The notes beneath the pieces are model-generated. The model saw only the letters and a program-made list of their open reading frames with translations. It searched no databases and was not told the origin of the DNA. Shown piece after piece: positions 6,318 through 15,275 of a stretch of 26,162 nucleotides of DNA. Location: positions 1 to 26,162 of the IMG/VR virus record IMGVR_UViG_3300042507_005969; one strand, 5' to 3'. Numbering within the stretch: the stretch's first letter is position 1; every line of letters starts with the position of its first letter. The stretch comes from a virus. Made by a program: the position numbers and the translations under genes.

Positions 6318-8224
6318 TGGCATCATTAAAGGAGATATTTGAAAAAGCCCAACAAACGGGTAAAGTTGAGTACACCTTTTTTGGTGGTGGGAATAATGTA
6401 ACTCCTTTTAATCAAACTTCAATACCTTTTACTGAAGGAAACAACAAAACATTAAGTTCAAATCCTCCTTACATTAGACTAGGCTATGAAGGATCATTTC
6501 CTGGTGATCAACAGTTTAGAACAAATGATCCTACTAATACTTACAATACCCTACTAGCAAGTACTAGAGACACAGCCAGAATAGGAGCATTTCTTACAGA
6601 TTATCCTAATGGACCATTGTGGTTAGCAAAACAATCTGTTTTACAGTTAACCAACCCTGACACATCATATAAAACAGCAGAAGGTAGAGTAACCTTAGGA
6701 GATAAACTTAGTCAAATCACTGGTCCTAGATTTTATAATCCTATAGGAACAAATACATTAGCTCAAGTAGCTAGTAATGCTTTAGGTTTACATTTTACTA
6801 GACATGGTCTAAGTCCCACAAATGACACAGGTTATTTATCTATAAATACTACTATACCTGGAGGAATTGATTTTCAAAGTAGACTAACTTTATATAAAAC
6901 TAAACTAGAAGGTTTTAATGGAAATGGAAACTTAATATTAAATAACTATCAAGCAGGACCTGATTCTACTTACTTAGTAGGAAACACCCAAACTAATGCT
7001 TATAAAGACAGCTTTGGACTAAATACAGGAGAAACAGATAAAGGTGCTTTTTTTGGTCAAGAAGATCAACAACAATATAATAAATTTATTCCTTTTGGTT
7101 ATGATTTAATCAATACATATTCTGATAGAGTTAGGAGAGGAGTAGAATCAAGAACAGTAAATGAAGACTTACTCCCAGAAAACCCAGATATAGAAACAAA
7201 CAGAAATTCAGTTCCTATTTTAACAACAACTCAAGATTTTGTTTTACCAGGAAATGGAAAAATACAAGATTTCAGAAAAGTAAAAAATATGCCTCAGGCA
7301 GAAAACTATCCTGAATTCAATATTCATAACAGAATAGGTGTAACTACAGGACAAAATGCCATAGGAACTCCAAATACAGTAGATAGTATAAATGTGTTAA
7401 CTATTACTCCTAGATCTGTATTTTATGGAAATTCAAATAAGGCAACTAATCCTACACAAGGTGTTGATTCTAATTTAATTTATAAGGGTTTATATAGTAA
7501 GGAAGAAGTACAAGATAAAACTAGTGGAAAATATGGTAGAGATATTATTAGATTTAGAATAGAACTTTTAAATAATGACAGACCATTATTTGGAGAAGGA
7601 ACTTCAAGATCAATAAATACAGATGTACTAGCTTTTAGAGCTTATTTGGGAGATTTTTCAGATGATATTACACCAACATGGAAATCATTTAATTATATGG
7701 GTAGAGGAGAAGACTTTTTTGTTTATGAAAAATTTTCAAGATCAATAAACTTTAGTTTTTTTCTTTTTGCTCATTCCAAATATGAAATGCCTGCTATTTA
7801 CACTAAATTAAATTATTTAATGTCTAGTATGGCACCTGATTATAATGATAGAAATCAAATGAGAGGTACTTATGCTTATTTAACTATAGGTTCATATATA
7901 TATCAACAACCTGGTGTGTTTACTAAAATGAGTATCAGTAATTTATTAGATGCTCCCTGGGAAACAACCTTAGGAGAACCTGAAAATAGAGGAACTGGAG
8001 GGGTAGATACTAAACAACATGATGTTCCTAAATACATGAAAGTTAGTATGGGTTTTAATCCTATTCACAACTTCTTGCCTAGAAAAAATAAACGAGACAA
8101 AGAACATACTGCTACATTTATTACTCCTAATTTCAAAATTGGTCATTCCAATTATTATTTACCTCAAGGAACAGACAATAGACCACCATTAATTGATGTT
8201 CCTGAAAAAGACATACCTGTATAA
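6317..8224 (+). CDS. Baseplate / tube-initiator-like protein, 635 aa
   Basis: The N-terminal 350 residues are rich in Asn, Gly, Thr and Pro and give no family match by eye. The C-terminal part (about residues 450-600) has FEN-like spacing of FSRSINFSFFLFAHSKYEMP, IYTKLNYLMSSMAPDYN, YLTIGSYIYQQPGVFTKMSI and YMKVSMGFNPIHNF. This alternation resembles the tube-like C-terminal domain of T4-type baseplate cap proteins gp48/gp54, where a tube-fold domain starts tail tube assembly; residues such as the terminal sorting of a short strand, helix and long strands support this but not conclusively. It is coupled to the preceding 109-residue gene and is followed after two bases by a LysM-type baseplate gene. 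I call it a structural baseplate protein with confidence, and the tube-initiator role with less. Confidence 0.6.
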   Translation: MASLKEIFEKAQQTGKVEYTFFGGGNNVTPFNQTSIPFTEGNNKTLSSNPPYIRLGYEGSFPGDQQFRTNDPTNTYNTLLASTRDTARIGAFLTDYPNGPLWLAKQSVLQLTNPDTSYKTAEGRVTLGDKLSQITGPRFYNPIGTNTLAQVASNALGLHFTRHGLSPTNDTGYLSINTTIPGGIDFQSRLTLYKTKLEGFNGNGNLILNNYQAGPDSTYLVGNTQTNAYKDSFGLNTGETDKGAFFGQEDQQQYNKFIPFGYDLINTYSDRVRRGVESRTVNEDLLPENPDIETNRNSVPILTTTQDFVLPGNGKIQDFRKVKNMPQAENYPEFNIHNRIGVTTGQNAIGTPNTVDSINVLTITPRSVFYGNSNKATNPTQGVDSNLIYKGLYSKEEVQDKTSGKYGRDIIRFRIELLNNDRPLFGEGTSRSINTDVLAFRAYLGDFSDDITPTWKSFNYMGRGEDFFVYEKFSRSINFSFFLFAHSKYEMPAIYTKLNYLMSSMAPDYNDRNQMRGTYAYLTIGSYIYQQPGVFTKMSISNLLDAPWETTLGEPENRGTGGVDTKQHDVPKYMKVSMGFNPIHNFLPRKNKRDKEHTATFITPNFKIGHSNYYLPQGTDNRPPLIDVPEKDIPV

Positions 8225-8226
8225 TA

Positions 8227-8553
8227 ATGAATAGATATCCTAATAGTTTAATAAGAAAAGACAGACCTAGTAGTCCAAGATACTTTGGAACTACTAAGTA
8301 TCCTTTTATTAGAGAAAGTATAAATGATCTTTATATTATTACTATACAAGGAGACAGATTAGACAATTTAGCCAATCAATTTTATGGAGATCCTACATTA
8401 TATTGGATATTCCAACAAGCAAATGATAATTTAAATAGGAGTTCATTGTATCCACCAGTAGGAGTACAAATGAGAATACCAGTTAATGTAGCCCAAATTT
8501 TAAATGATTTTGATGAATTAAATTCAAATGGACAAACAATAAATGCACTTTAA
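8227..8553 (+). CDS. LysM-type baseplate wedge protein (gp53-like / tail protein X-like)
   Basis: A 108-residue protein with a single LysM-like module at about residues 30-85: YIITIQGDRLDNLANQFYGDPTLYWIF followed by ANDN and, after a short loop, PVGVQMRIP. The pattern of DRLDNLA, YGDP and W with a closing Leu/Ile-Pro strand is typical of small baseplate or hub proteins such as T4 gp53 and P2 gpX, in which LysM folds bind other baseplate parts or cell-wall glycan. The first 30 residues are basic and Pro-rich. It starts two bases after the previous stop codon and is followed by the large hub-like gene, a usual order for baseplate modules. The fold is convincing; whether it corresponds strictly to gp53 is less certain. 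Confidence 0.78.
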   Translation: MNRYPNSLIRKDRPSSPRYFGTTKYPFIRESINDLYIITIQGDRLDNLANQFYGDPTLYWIFQQANDNLNRSSLYPPVGVQMRIPVNVAQILNDFDELNSNGQTINAL

Positions 8554-8590
8554 GTAAAGTTGTGAATATAATAAATAAAGGAAAAACAAA

Positions 8591-11500
8591 ATGAGTATTT
8601 TTAAAGAAACTTTAGATGATGAAATACAAACCCAATTAAAAGCTAGAACTTTAGTTGTAAGTGGAATAAATAATAATAGAGCAGATTTATTACCATGGTA
8701 TTTAAGTAAAAATGCTTGGGTAAGAATGACTAGTTTTGTAAATTTTACAGAGGGAACAGTATATCTTGATGGAACAGGTTCAATTAAAGTAGATAGTACA
8801 AAGGGTCATTATAAAGGAGATCAACTAAGTAAAAAATATATTTTAGAAGGTGGTACTCTTTATACACAAACTTCAAATAACCAAATTTCTTCTTCTTTAA
8901 GATATGGAGTAGTAACAGCTAATGCTGTTTATGGAAGTAATATAGATGCTAGATATGATGGAACAGTTGATTCTCAATATTCTAGACAATTAGGAATAAG
9001 ACCTATGCCTGGAATTACTGATGTAAGAATGAGAACAATAGGTGCTTATGGTTCTTTATTTGAAACAACAATAAATTTTCATGCTTGGGACACAAATCAA
9101 CTAAATGAATTAGAATTATTATTTATGAGACCAGGATACTCTGTTCTTTTAGAATGGGGTTGGTCACAATATATAGATTACATTGATGGAAAAGCTTTAT
9201 CAAAAAATAAATTAACTAAAGATGATATAAAAGAACAAGTATTTAATGGTCAAACTATCAACCCTTTTGATACTAGTCTAGACCCAGATGCTGTTTATGC
9301 TCAATTAGAATATTTTAGAAAAAAATATCGTTATAATTACGATGGAATGTTGGGATACATTAAAAACTTTAACTGGAAGTTAAGAAAAGATGGTGGGTAT
9401 GATTGTTCTACTACATTGATTTCAATGGGAGAAGTAATTAATACTATCAAATTAAGTACTAATGCTAATAGTTTAAATGATCAATTACCATCAGTTAATG
9501 AAGAAAGTTCATATTATTATGACGATTATGAAAATGTTCTTTTATCATTAAAAACAATAGCAGAAACTGAAATAACTATTCCTGATACCTCTGATACGTT
9601 TATTAGTGAATCTCTATATATAGGAAATTGGGATTACAATGTTAATTTTATATCTCCAGAAGCAATAAAAACTAAATTATCTAATAATGGATATAGTGAA
9701 CAAGCACAATATATAGGTTCTCAACCTCTATCAACATCTTTAAAAAATACAACAGATAATAATGTTGGTAATTATTATGAATACTTATCTTTAGATGTAT
9801 TAGTAGCTATAATTTCTAGTTATGCAAATATAAAAACAAAAAACACAAAAGGTAGTTATCCTTTTGTAAAAATATTACCACCAGGAGAATCAGATTATTG
9901 TTTAGCAGGAAGAGATACTATTTCTGTTTTACCTAATATATGTAATATTACAAATGAAGGAGCTTTTAAAGAAGAATTAAAATATTTTTATTTTGAAAAT
10001 AATTATGATGCTGCAACTTTAGGAGTAACTCCTCAATTACTAAAAAATTCTCAATACACACCAGAATATAAAATTCCATCATTTTATGATAAATCACTTA
10101 AAGTAGGAAAAATAAAAAATATTTTTGTAAATATTGATTTTTTATTAAGTACTTATAAACAATTAAAATCATCTAATAATGAATCTGGCGTAAATATGGC
10201 AGATTATTTTAAAAATATTTTAAATGGAATATCAAATGCCTTAGGAGGTTTAAATAACTTTATATTAAGTACGGCTGGTAGAGATCAGAATACTTTAAGA
10301 ATAATAGACACTTATTATTTAGAACAAGGAAAAGTAGATAATAAATATCAATTTGACTTATTAGGTTTAGGAAGTATTTGTAAAGATGTGTCTATACAAT
10401 CTCAAATTTTCCAAGAACAAAGTACTATTGTTGCTATAGCAGCCCAAAGTAAAGCTAACTTAGGAGATGTTTATAATTCAACTCAAGTTTATTTAAATGC
10501 TGGTTTGGAAGACAGATTAGCTTTAACTAAATGGCAAGGAGATGAAGATAAATCTACAGATGGAAATGCTAATTCAAATGATTTATTTTATATTAAATTA
10601 GCTAGATTAATGTCATATGCTCGAAAGTTTATAGTAGGTTATGAAAATGATGTTAATGGATTTAGAACAACATCAGCTATAGAATCAAATGGTTCTGATC
10701 CTCATACAATATTAAAACAAGCTTTATTAAGATATGATGGTGAAATGAATTTTAAAGCTTTAATTCCTTTTAAATTAAGAATTACTTTAGAGGGCATTGG
10801 AGGAATAGTAGTAGGACAAATTTTTACTGTTAAACAAAATATTTTACCAAAAAACTACTATGATAAAAAATTAGGTTTTATTATTACTCAAATAGAACAT
10901 GTTTTAAATAACAATCAATGGGAAACTATATTAGATACTCAAATTTGTATTTTAGATCAAGATCAATTTTATGATGCTAATGGAAATTCTTTATTAACAT
11001 CAGGCATTAAAAGAGAAGGATTTGGAGAATATATAGCACGAGCCCAAGCTTCTGCTGTTTTGTATCCTATATTTTTAGATTTCTTAATTTATCAAGCTAC
11101 TAGATCTTTTATAGGTTATATATACTCATCGGCTAATAATTCTGATGCTATTGATATAGTAAAAACATATTTAGTTGAAGAATTTAATAAAATAAGTGAA
11201 AATGATAAAGGTGATGTAGATCAATATTGGAAAGCTAATGTAGATAAATTTATAGGAAAAGTTCCACCAATAGACATAAATGCTTTTCAACCTAGAAATA
11301 GTAAAAATTTTGTAGTAAATTATCCTATGACAGGAGATGGTTTTACTCGTTTTTGTAGTGATTGGGTAGATACATGGAAATTATTAAATCCTACTAAAGT
11401 AAATGATAAATTTACACCTGATGGAGATACAATAGGTAATCTTTTAGATTTTATTTCTAAAGCTGATTACACTAAACCTATAGCCAAAATACCCTTTAAA

Positions 11501-12130
11501 ACTTTTTCAAAATATTTAGATTCAATAAAAAGTACTATAACTAAAATGTCTGGGGATGTTTTTTGGCCTAGTGGTCCTAATAGTGTATATAATGGACAAA
11601 ATATACAAACAATAATGGATTACGTAGTAACTACTACTGAAAGTGAAGATAGTGAAGGAATTATTACTTTCTTTACAGATTATGAATTAAAAGGATGGAA
11701 AAAACAGCAACTTCAAGATAATTTTACAGAAATTATAAAAAAAATAGGAAAATTAGAAATAGAAACAATAATAGAAAATTACAATTCTAATACAAAAGTA
11801 TCAGGAATTTTACCATTAAAATCATATTTTGCTCCTAGTTCTAATGTAATGTATGGATCTCCAAACTCATTAATAATATCATTAGCAACAAATTTAAACA
11901 ATTCTACATTAAATTCATTTGCTTTTAACAGAAACGATAGAAATAGAGACAATAGATGGGCTAGTCTTATTGATTGGAATGGATATCAAGGTTCAGATGC
12001 TATAGCAAAAGCAAGAAAAGGAGATGCTGAAACAATTTTGAAAAGAAATGATAGTTTCTTTGATTATAAAAGTGTAAAAGGAAGAGACTCAAAATATATT
12101 CCAAAACTAGAAAAACCATTAACTGAATAA
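8591..12130 (+). CDS. Very large baseplate hub-like protein, 1179 aa (gp27/gpD-like domains)
   Basis: The start ATG follows AAAGGA by eight bases, one of the few good Shine-Dalgarno-like sites here. The protein has a hub-like N-terminal half, with FETTINFHAW and LLFMRPGYSVLLEWGWSQYI near residues 155-195, and GYIKNFNWKLRKDGGYDCSTTLIS near 250-275, as in hub proteins that build a barrel from beta strands. Residues about 728-793 (RITLEGIGG, then GQIFTV, NILPKNYY, GFIITQIEH, NQWETIL) match the second barrel of gp27/gpD-type hubs, which carries the spike. The last 380 residues are an extra region of unknown fold. T4 gp27 has 391 residues, so this is roughly three times as long and probably combines hub with additional functions. 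Placed after the LysM gene, as hub genes often are. The hub role is inference from pattern and context. Confidence 0.62.
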   Translation: MSIFKETLDDEIQTQLKARTLVVSGINNNRADLLPWYLSKNAWVRMTSFVNFTEGTVYLDGTGSIKVDSTKGHYKGDQLSKKYILEGGTLYTQTSNNQISSSLRYGVVTANAVYGSNIDARYDGTVDSQYSRQLGIRPMPGITDVRMRTIGAYGSLFETTINFHAWDTNQLNELELLFMRPGYSVLLEWGWSQYIDYIDGKALSKNKLTKDDIKEQVFNGQTINPFDTSLDPDAVYAQLEYFRKKYRYNYDGMLGYIKNFNWKLRKDGGYDCSTTLISMGEVINTIKLSTNANSLNDQLPSVNEESSYYYDDYENVLLSLKTIAETEITIPDTSDTFISESLYIGNWDYNVNFISPEAIKTKLSNNGYSEQAQYIGSQPLSTSLKNTTDNNVGNYYEYLSLDVLVAIISSYANIKTKNTKGSYPFVKILPPGESDYCLAGRDTISVLPNICNITNEGAFKEELKYFYFENNYDAATLGVTPQLLKNSQYTPEYKIPSFYDKSLKVGKIKNIFVNIDFLLSTYKQLKSSNNESGVNMADYFKNILNGISNALGGLNNFILSTAGRDQNTLRIIDTYYLEQGKVDNKYQFDLLGLGSICKDVSIQSQIFQEQSTIVAIAAQSKANLGDVYNSTQVYLNAGLEDRLALTKWQGDEDKSTDGNANSNDLFYIKLARLMSYARKFIVGYENDVNGFRTTSAIESNGSDPHTILKQALLRYDGEMNFKALIPFKLRITLEGIGGIVVGQIFTVKQNILPKNYYDKKLGFIITQIEHVLNNNQWETILDTQICILDQDQFYDANGNSLLTSGIKREGFGEYIARAQASAVLYPIFLDFLIYQATRSFIGYIYSSANNSDAIDIVKTYLVEEFNKISENDKGDVDQYWKANVDKFIGKVPPIDINAFQPRNSKNFVVNYPMTGDGFTRFCSDWVDTWKLLNPTKVNDKFTPDGDTIGNLLDFISKADYTKPIAKIPFKTFSKYLDSIKSTITKMSGDVFWPSGPNSVYNGQNIQTIMDYVVTTTESEDSEGIITFFTDYELKGWKKQQLQDNFTEIIKKIGKLEIETIIENYNSNTKVSGILPLKSYFAPSSNVMYGSPNSLIISLATNLNNSTLNSFAFNRNDRNRDNRWASLIDWNGYQGSDAIAKARKGDAETILKRNDSFFDYKSVKGRDSKYIPKLEKPLTE

Positions 12131-12139
12131 TATTAATTT

Positions 12140-12757
12140 ATGTATATTCCAAAAAGTAAATTAGATCCTGAAATTTATTACACACCTGGTGGAGAGTACT
12201 ATTACTCTACCACCAGAAATGACTATGAAGGATACTACCATAAAGATCTTAATGGAAAATCATATACTGGAAAAACCCATACAAATGAATCTATATTATT
12301 AATTCCTATAACTCCTAAAACTTTTATAGAACCTGGAATAAATAAATATGATGTTATTTCTAATCAATATAATTTTATAAACACTAATCAAAATACCAAT
12401 CAATCATTATCAGTTCCTATTCCTAAAAACGACAGTTTACCTCCTACTCAACAAGACTATACTCAGTCTTTTTACATAAGATATATTATAGAATATAAAT
12501 TAAGCAGTAAACCTGTATTTGTAGAAGTAAACCAAATAACTTATTTTAATTATTTTAATACATCTCTTAGACAGTATTTTAATTTTGCTGAAGTGCTTTG
12601 GAAAATATCAGGTCCTTTATATGATGTAAAACAAGGAAATGTTTTAGTAGAAGGTGGCATCATTGATTCTAATATAAGAAGTAGAGAAATGGCCAATAAA
12701 ATAATGCCTGGTGTGGATAACTATTTAGTTGATTTAGTGCTTTACGCAGATATTTAA
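12140..12757 (+). CDS. Putative baseplate or tail fibre-attachment protein, 205 aa
   Basis: Begins nine bases after the hub-like gene with no promoter-like sequence between, so it is expected to be co-expressed. The first 50 residues are rich in Tyr, Gly and Thr (YYTPGGEYYYSTT, GYYHKDLNGKSYTGKTH); comparable YTxGGE ... GxYH ... GxxYTGxxH patterns occur in structural proteins of aquatic T4-type phages. Residues 55-115 are Pro/Asn-rich, and the last 90 residues look like a compact alpha/beta domain (QSFYIRYIIEYKLSSKPVFVEV, LRQYFNFAEVLWKISGP) ending in LVLYADI. No membrane segment or catalytic motif is visible. I cannot assign a T4 equivalent; a baseplate or adaptor role rests on context. Confidence 0.6.
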   Translation: MYIPKSKLDPEIYYTPGGEYYYSTTRNDYEGYYHKDLNGKSYTGKTHTNESILLIPITPKTFIEPGINKYDVISNQYNFINTNQNTNQSLSVPIPKNDSLPPTQQDYTQSFYIRYIIEYKLSSKPVFVEVNQITYFNYFNTSLRQYFNFAEVLWKISGPLYDVKQGNVLVEGGIIDSNIRSREMANKIMPGVDNYLVDLVLYADI

Positions 12758-12764
12758 TATTTAT
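12757..12764 (+). promoter_or_regulatory. Candidate late promoter motif ATATTTAT
   Basis: Exact octamer that begins on the last base of the previous stop codon and ends 11 bases before the ATG at 12776. Confidence 0.4.
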
Positions 12765-12775
12765 AGTATATAATT

Positions 12776-15223
12776 ATGAATCCTTTACTCACAGAAGAAG
12801 TTAAAAGAATGAGGCGTTTGGCAGGCATTGAAACTAATGATTATCAATTTAAAGATTTTTTATGGGCTTTATATGAAGTTAATTTAAATAATTGCTCACA
12901 AGAAAACATTTTAAATGAAGGAATAATAGATAATGTAAAAACAAATTTTGCTAAATTATCTACAAAGTATAAACCAAAAATAAAAAATACTTTTAATTCT
13001 ATTAAAAAATATGCTGATCCTACTAAAGTATTTCAAGAGTTTAATCAAGCTATTCAAGGAGTAGATCCTAAAGATTTACCAACTTTGTTAGCTATAGCTT
13101 CAACTCCTAAAACTAGCTTAAAAGAAGCAGTAAAATCTGTTTCAAAAACTAGTGATTTACCAGGACTAAAAGCAGGAGATATTTTTGTGTGGGATGGTGA
13201 AACTCAAGAAGACTTTGATAATCCTCAAGTTTTTAATTTTAAACAAAATAAAGATTTTGGATTAGTACAAGGATACAATTACCAAGTTCTACAAAATCCA
13301 GATGATACTGTTAGTTTCCACCAAGATAAAGAAGTAGAAGATAATAAAAAAAGAAATGGTGGTTATTTAACTAAGTTAAATGCTTTTTATGAAAAATATC
13401 CTTGGGTAACTAAATTAATAGGAGCAATAACAGCATTATCTTTCTTAACAACAGGACATGCACCCTTACTAAGTGATAAAGTTGACACTAGTCAAGTTTC
13501 TCAAACAGGTGGAGCAGAGTATCCTTATGATGACACTTCTGGTGGAGGTGAAGGTGGAATAGCTTCTGTTGATTTAGGAGGAGAAGACAGTAATTTAGAT
13601 AATTTCAAATCCCAAGCTACTAAATTAGGAATACCCCAAGCTGATACTGATGATTTATCAACTGCTGCTACTTTTAAAGTAGGAGAATATAAATTAACAG
13701 ATGCTCAAGAAAAATGGGCTGTTGAAAAAGGTGTTAAAGATGTATTAAAACAAATAGAAGACTTATCTGCTAAAAAAGGTATTGGTAAAACTATTACTAT
13801 AAATGGAAAAATAGTAGGCAATATTTCATCAAACCCTGGTGATAATGATGATATAGCTAATGATGGTTCTAAAAACTTAAAAGGTTTAAGAGCTAATTAT
13901 GGTGAAAAAATAAATAAAGAAATTCAAAAACAAGTTACTAAAACAGTACAAGACAAATTAGGAAAAGATGTTAAAGTTAATTTTGATGTAACTAAATCAA
14001 CTGGAGACCCAGATTCTCAAAAACAACATTCTCCTTCTAATTACACAGCTGATCAAAGTGTTTATATTGATTATGATGCTGACTCAGATGGTGGAACTAA
14101 AGCTCCTTTAAAATTATGGAATCCTTTAGCAGCAGTAACTGGTAGAGGAGCTAAAGATATGGGCCAAAGAATTGACATAAAAGGAGGAGAAAAAAATGGT
14201 AAAGAAACTGGAAAAGGAGAAGACGAAAGAAAACCAAAAGGTGGAGGTCGTGTTGAAATTATTCCTACAGGTGATGCTGATTCTGAAGACGCTGAAAAAT
14301 TATTTAAAGACAAACAGTTAAATAGAAACCAAGAAATATTTAGTGTTTTAAAAATGGCTAATCCTAATATTAGTGGTGATCCAAATGATAAATCATATAA
14401 ATCTTGGGACGACAATACTAAAAAGATTGTTATAGACTTAAGAAAAAGTCCTGACACTTTATTAAAAAAGTTTCAAACAGTAACTGGAATTGATTTAAGT
14501 CCAAGACAAAAATCAACAGGAAAATTTAAAAGATCAGGCATAGCTGAAAATATATTGAATGAAGCAGCTATAGACAAAAAGTTAGAAATATTAGGTATTA
14601 CAGATGAAGCTATAAGAAAAAACAAAGTAGAAGTTATGGCCATGTTGATGAAAATGTATAATTTAAAATCAACAGACATTCCTGACTTTAAAACAAAGTT
14701 AACACCTGACGAACAAAAACAAGTTAAGTCAATTACAGGAGAATTAGACACTATGTTGAAAACATATTCTGATGTAGAAAGAATTAAAAATGACTTAAAT
14801 CTTAGCACACAAGCACAAACTGCTTTGGGTAGAATTAATAGTTATGATGAATTTGAAGCTTTAATTTTAGGAATGGCTGCTTTAGTAAATCCTAATTTTG
14901 CTAAACAAAAGCAAGACATAAAACAAGCATTATTTAGCTTATCTAATAAAATTAAAAAAATGCAAGAAGAAAGTGATACACCTACAGACACAGAAGGTGT
15001 TTACAAAGTAATAGATTCTTTAAAAGCTTTAAAAAATCACTTACAAGCTATTAATAATAGAGATGAATTTGAAGCTTTAATTTTTTCTGTATTGCCTTTT
15101 ATTGATCCTAAAGGAACCATAACTAAAGATAAAAATAGATTAGCTAATGCTATTATATCTGCTTCTAATAGGTCATCTTTAAAAGATCCTAGACCTATAG
15201 ACCTAGACAAATTAGGAAGATAA
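12776..15223 (+). CDS. 815-aa virion protein with two possible prohead-protease sites and a C-terminal duplication
   Basis: No known enzyme family is recognised. The N-terminus (LLTEEVKRMRRLAGI) is an amphipathic basic helix of a type repeated at the start of many T4-type virion proteins. Residues 43-49 read ENILNE-G and residues 591-597 ENILNE-A; both fit the [IL]-x-E before [AG] cleavage rule of T4 prohead protease gp21. Residues about 204-232 contain a hydrophobic segment (VTKLIGAITALSFL), a possible membrane helix. Residues 240-500 are Gly/Asp/Lys-rich and low in complexity. Near the C-terminus a DEFEALI unit occurs at 691 and 763, so a module of about 72 residues is duplicated. It is the last gene before a strong terminator and has its own candidate late promoter. 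A processed head-internal or ejected protein is my best guess; a tail-associated structural protein is the alternative. Confidence 0.6.
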   Translation: MNPLLTEEVKRMRRLAGIETNDYQFKDFLWALYEVNLNNCSQENILNEGIIDNVKTNFAKLSTKYKPKIKNTFNSIKKYADPTKVFQEFNQAIQGVDPKDLPTLLAIASTPKTSLKEAVKSVSKTSDLPGLKAGDIFVWDGETQEDFDNPQVFNFKQNKDFGLVQGYNYQVLQNPDDTVSFHQDKEVEDNKKRNGGYLTKLNAFYEKYPWVTKLIGAITALSFLTTGHAPLLSDKVDTSQVSQTGGAEYPYDDTSGGGEGGIASVDLGGEDSNLDNFKSQATKLGIPQADTDDLSTAATFKVGEYKLTDAQEKWAVEKGVKDVLKQIEDLSAKKGIGKTITINGKIVGNISSNPGDNDDIANDGSKNLKGLRANYGEKINKEIQKQVTKTVQDKLGKDVKVNFDVTKSTGDPDSQKQHSPSNYTADQSVYIDYDADSDGGTKAPLKLWNPLAAVTGRGAKDMGQRIDIKGGEKNGKETGKGEDERKPKGGGRVEIIPTGDADSEDAEKLFKDKQLNRNQEIFSVLKMANPNISGDPNDKSYKSWDDNTKKIVIDLRKSPDTLLKKFQTVTGIDLSPRQKSTGKFKRSGIAENILNEAAIDKKLEILGITDEAIRKNKVEVMAMLMKMYNLKSTDIPDFKTKLTPDEQKQVKSITGELDTMLKTYSDVERIKNDLNLSTQAQTALGRINSYDEFEALILGMAALVNPNFAKQKQDIKQALFSLSNKIKKMQEESDTPTDTEGVYKVIDSLKALKNHLQAINNRDEFEALIFSVLPFIDPKGTITKDKNRLANAIISASNRSSLKDPRPIDLDKLGR

Positions 15224-15225
15224 TT

Positions 15226-15257
15226 AAAAGGGCTTGGTTTTTACCAAGCCTTTTTTT
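15226..15257 (+). terminator. Rho-independent terminator closing the structural module
   Basis: GGCTTGGT at 15231-15238 pairs with ACCAAGCC at 15243-15250 around a TTTT loop, with an A-run before and seven T residues after, so it could work in both directions. It separates late structural genes from replication genes. Confidence 0.9.
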
Positions 15258-15259
15258 AT

Positions 15260-15273
15260 TTTATTAATAAAGG
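15260..15273 (+). promoter_or_regulatory. Candidate early/middle promoter box before DNA polymerase
   Basis: TTTATTAATAAAGG directly followed by TTATG. It resembles the boxes before the gp32-like, helicase, DpdA-like and queC genes. Function is inferred from recurrence. Confidence 0.35.
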
Positions 15274-15275
15274 TT

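Noticed and set aside
14071-14808. Reverse-strand open frames within the 815-aa gene
   Set aside because: They lie opposite a clear coding region, show Ser/Phe/Leu-rich translation expected from reversed AT-rich codons, and have no start context.
15234-15275. Upstream in-frame start for the polymerase at 15234
   Set aside because: It lies in the stem of the 15231-15250 terminator; the ATG at 15276 has the AGGTTATG context shared by other replication genes.
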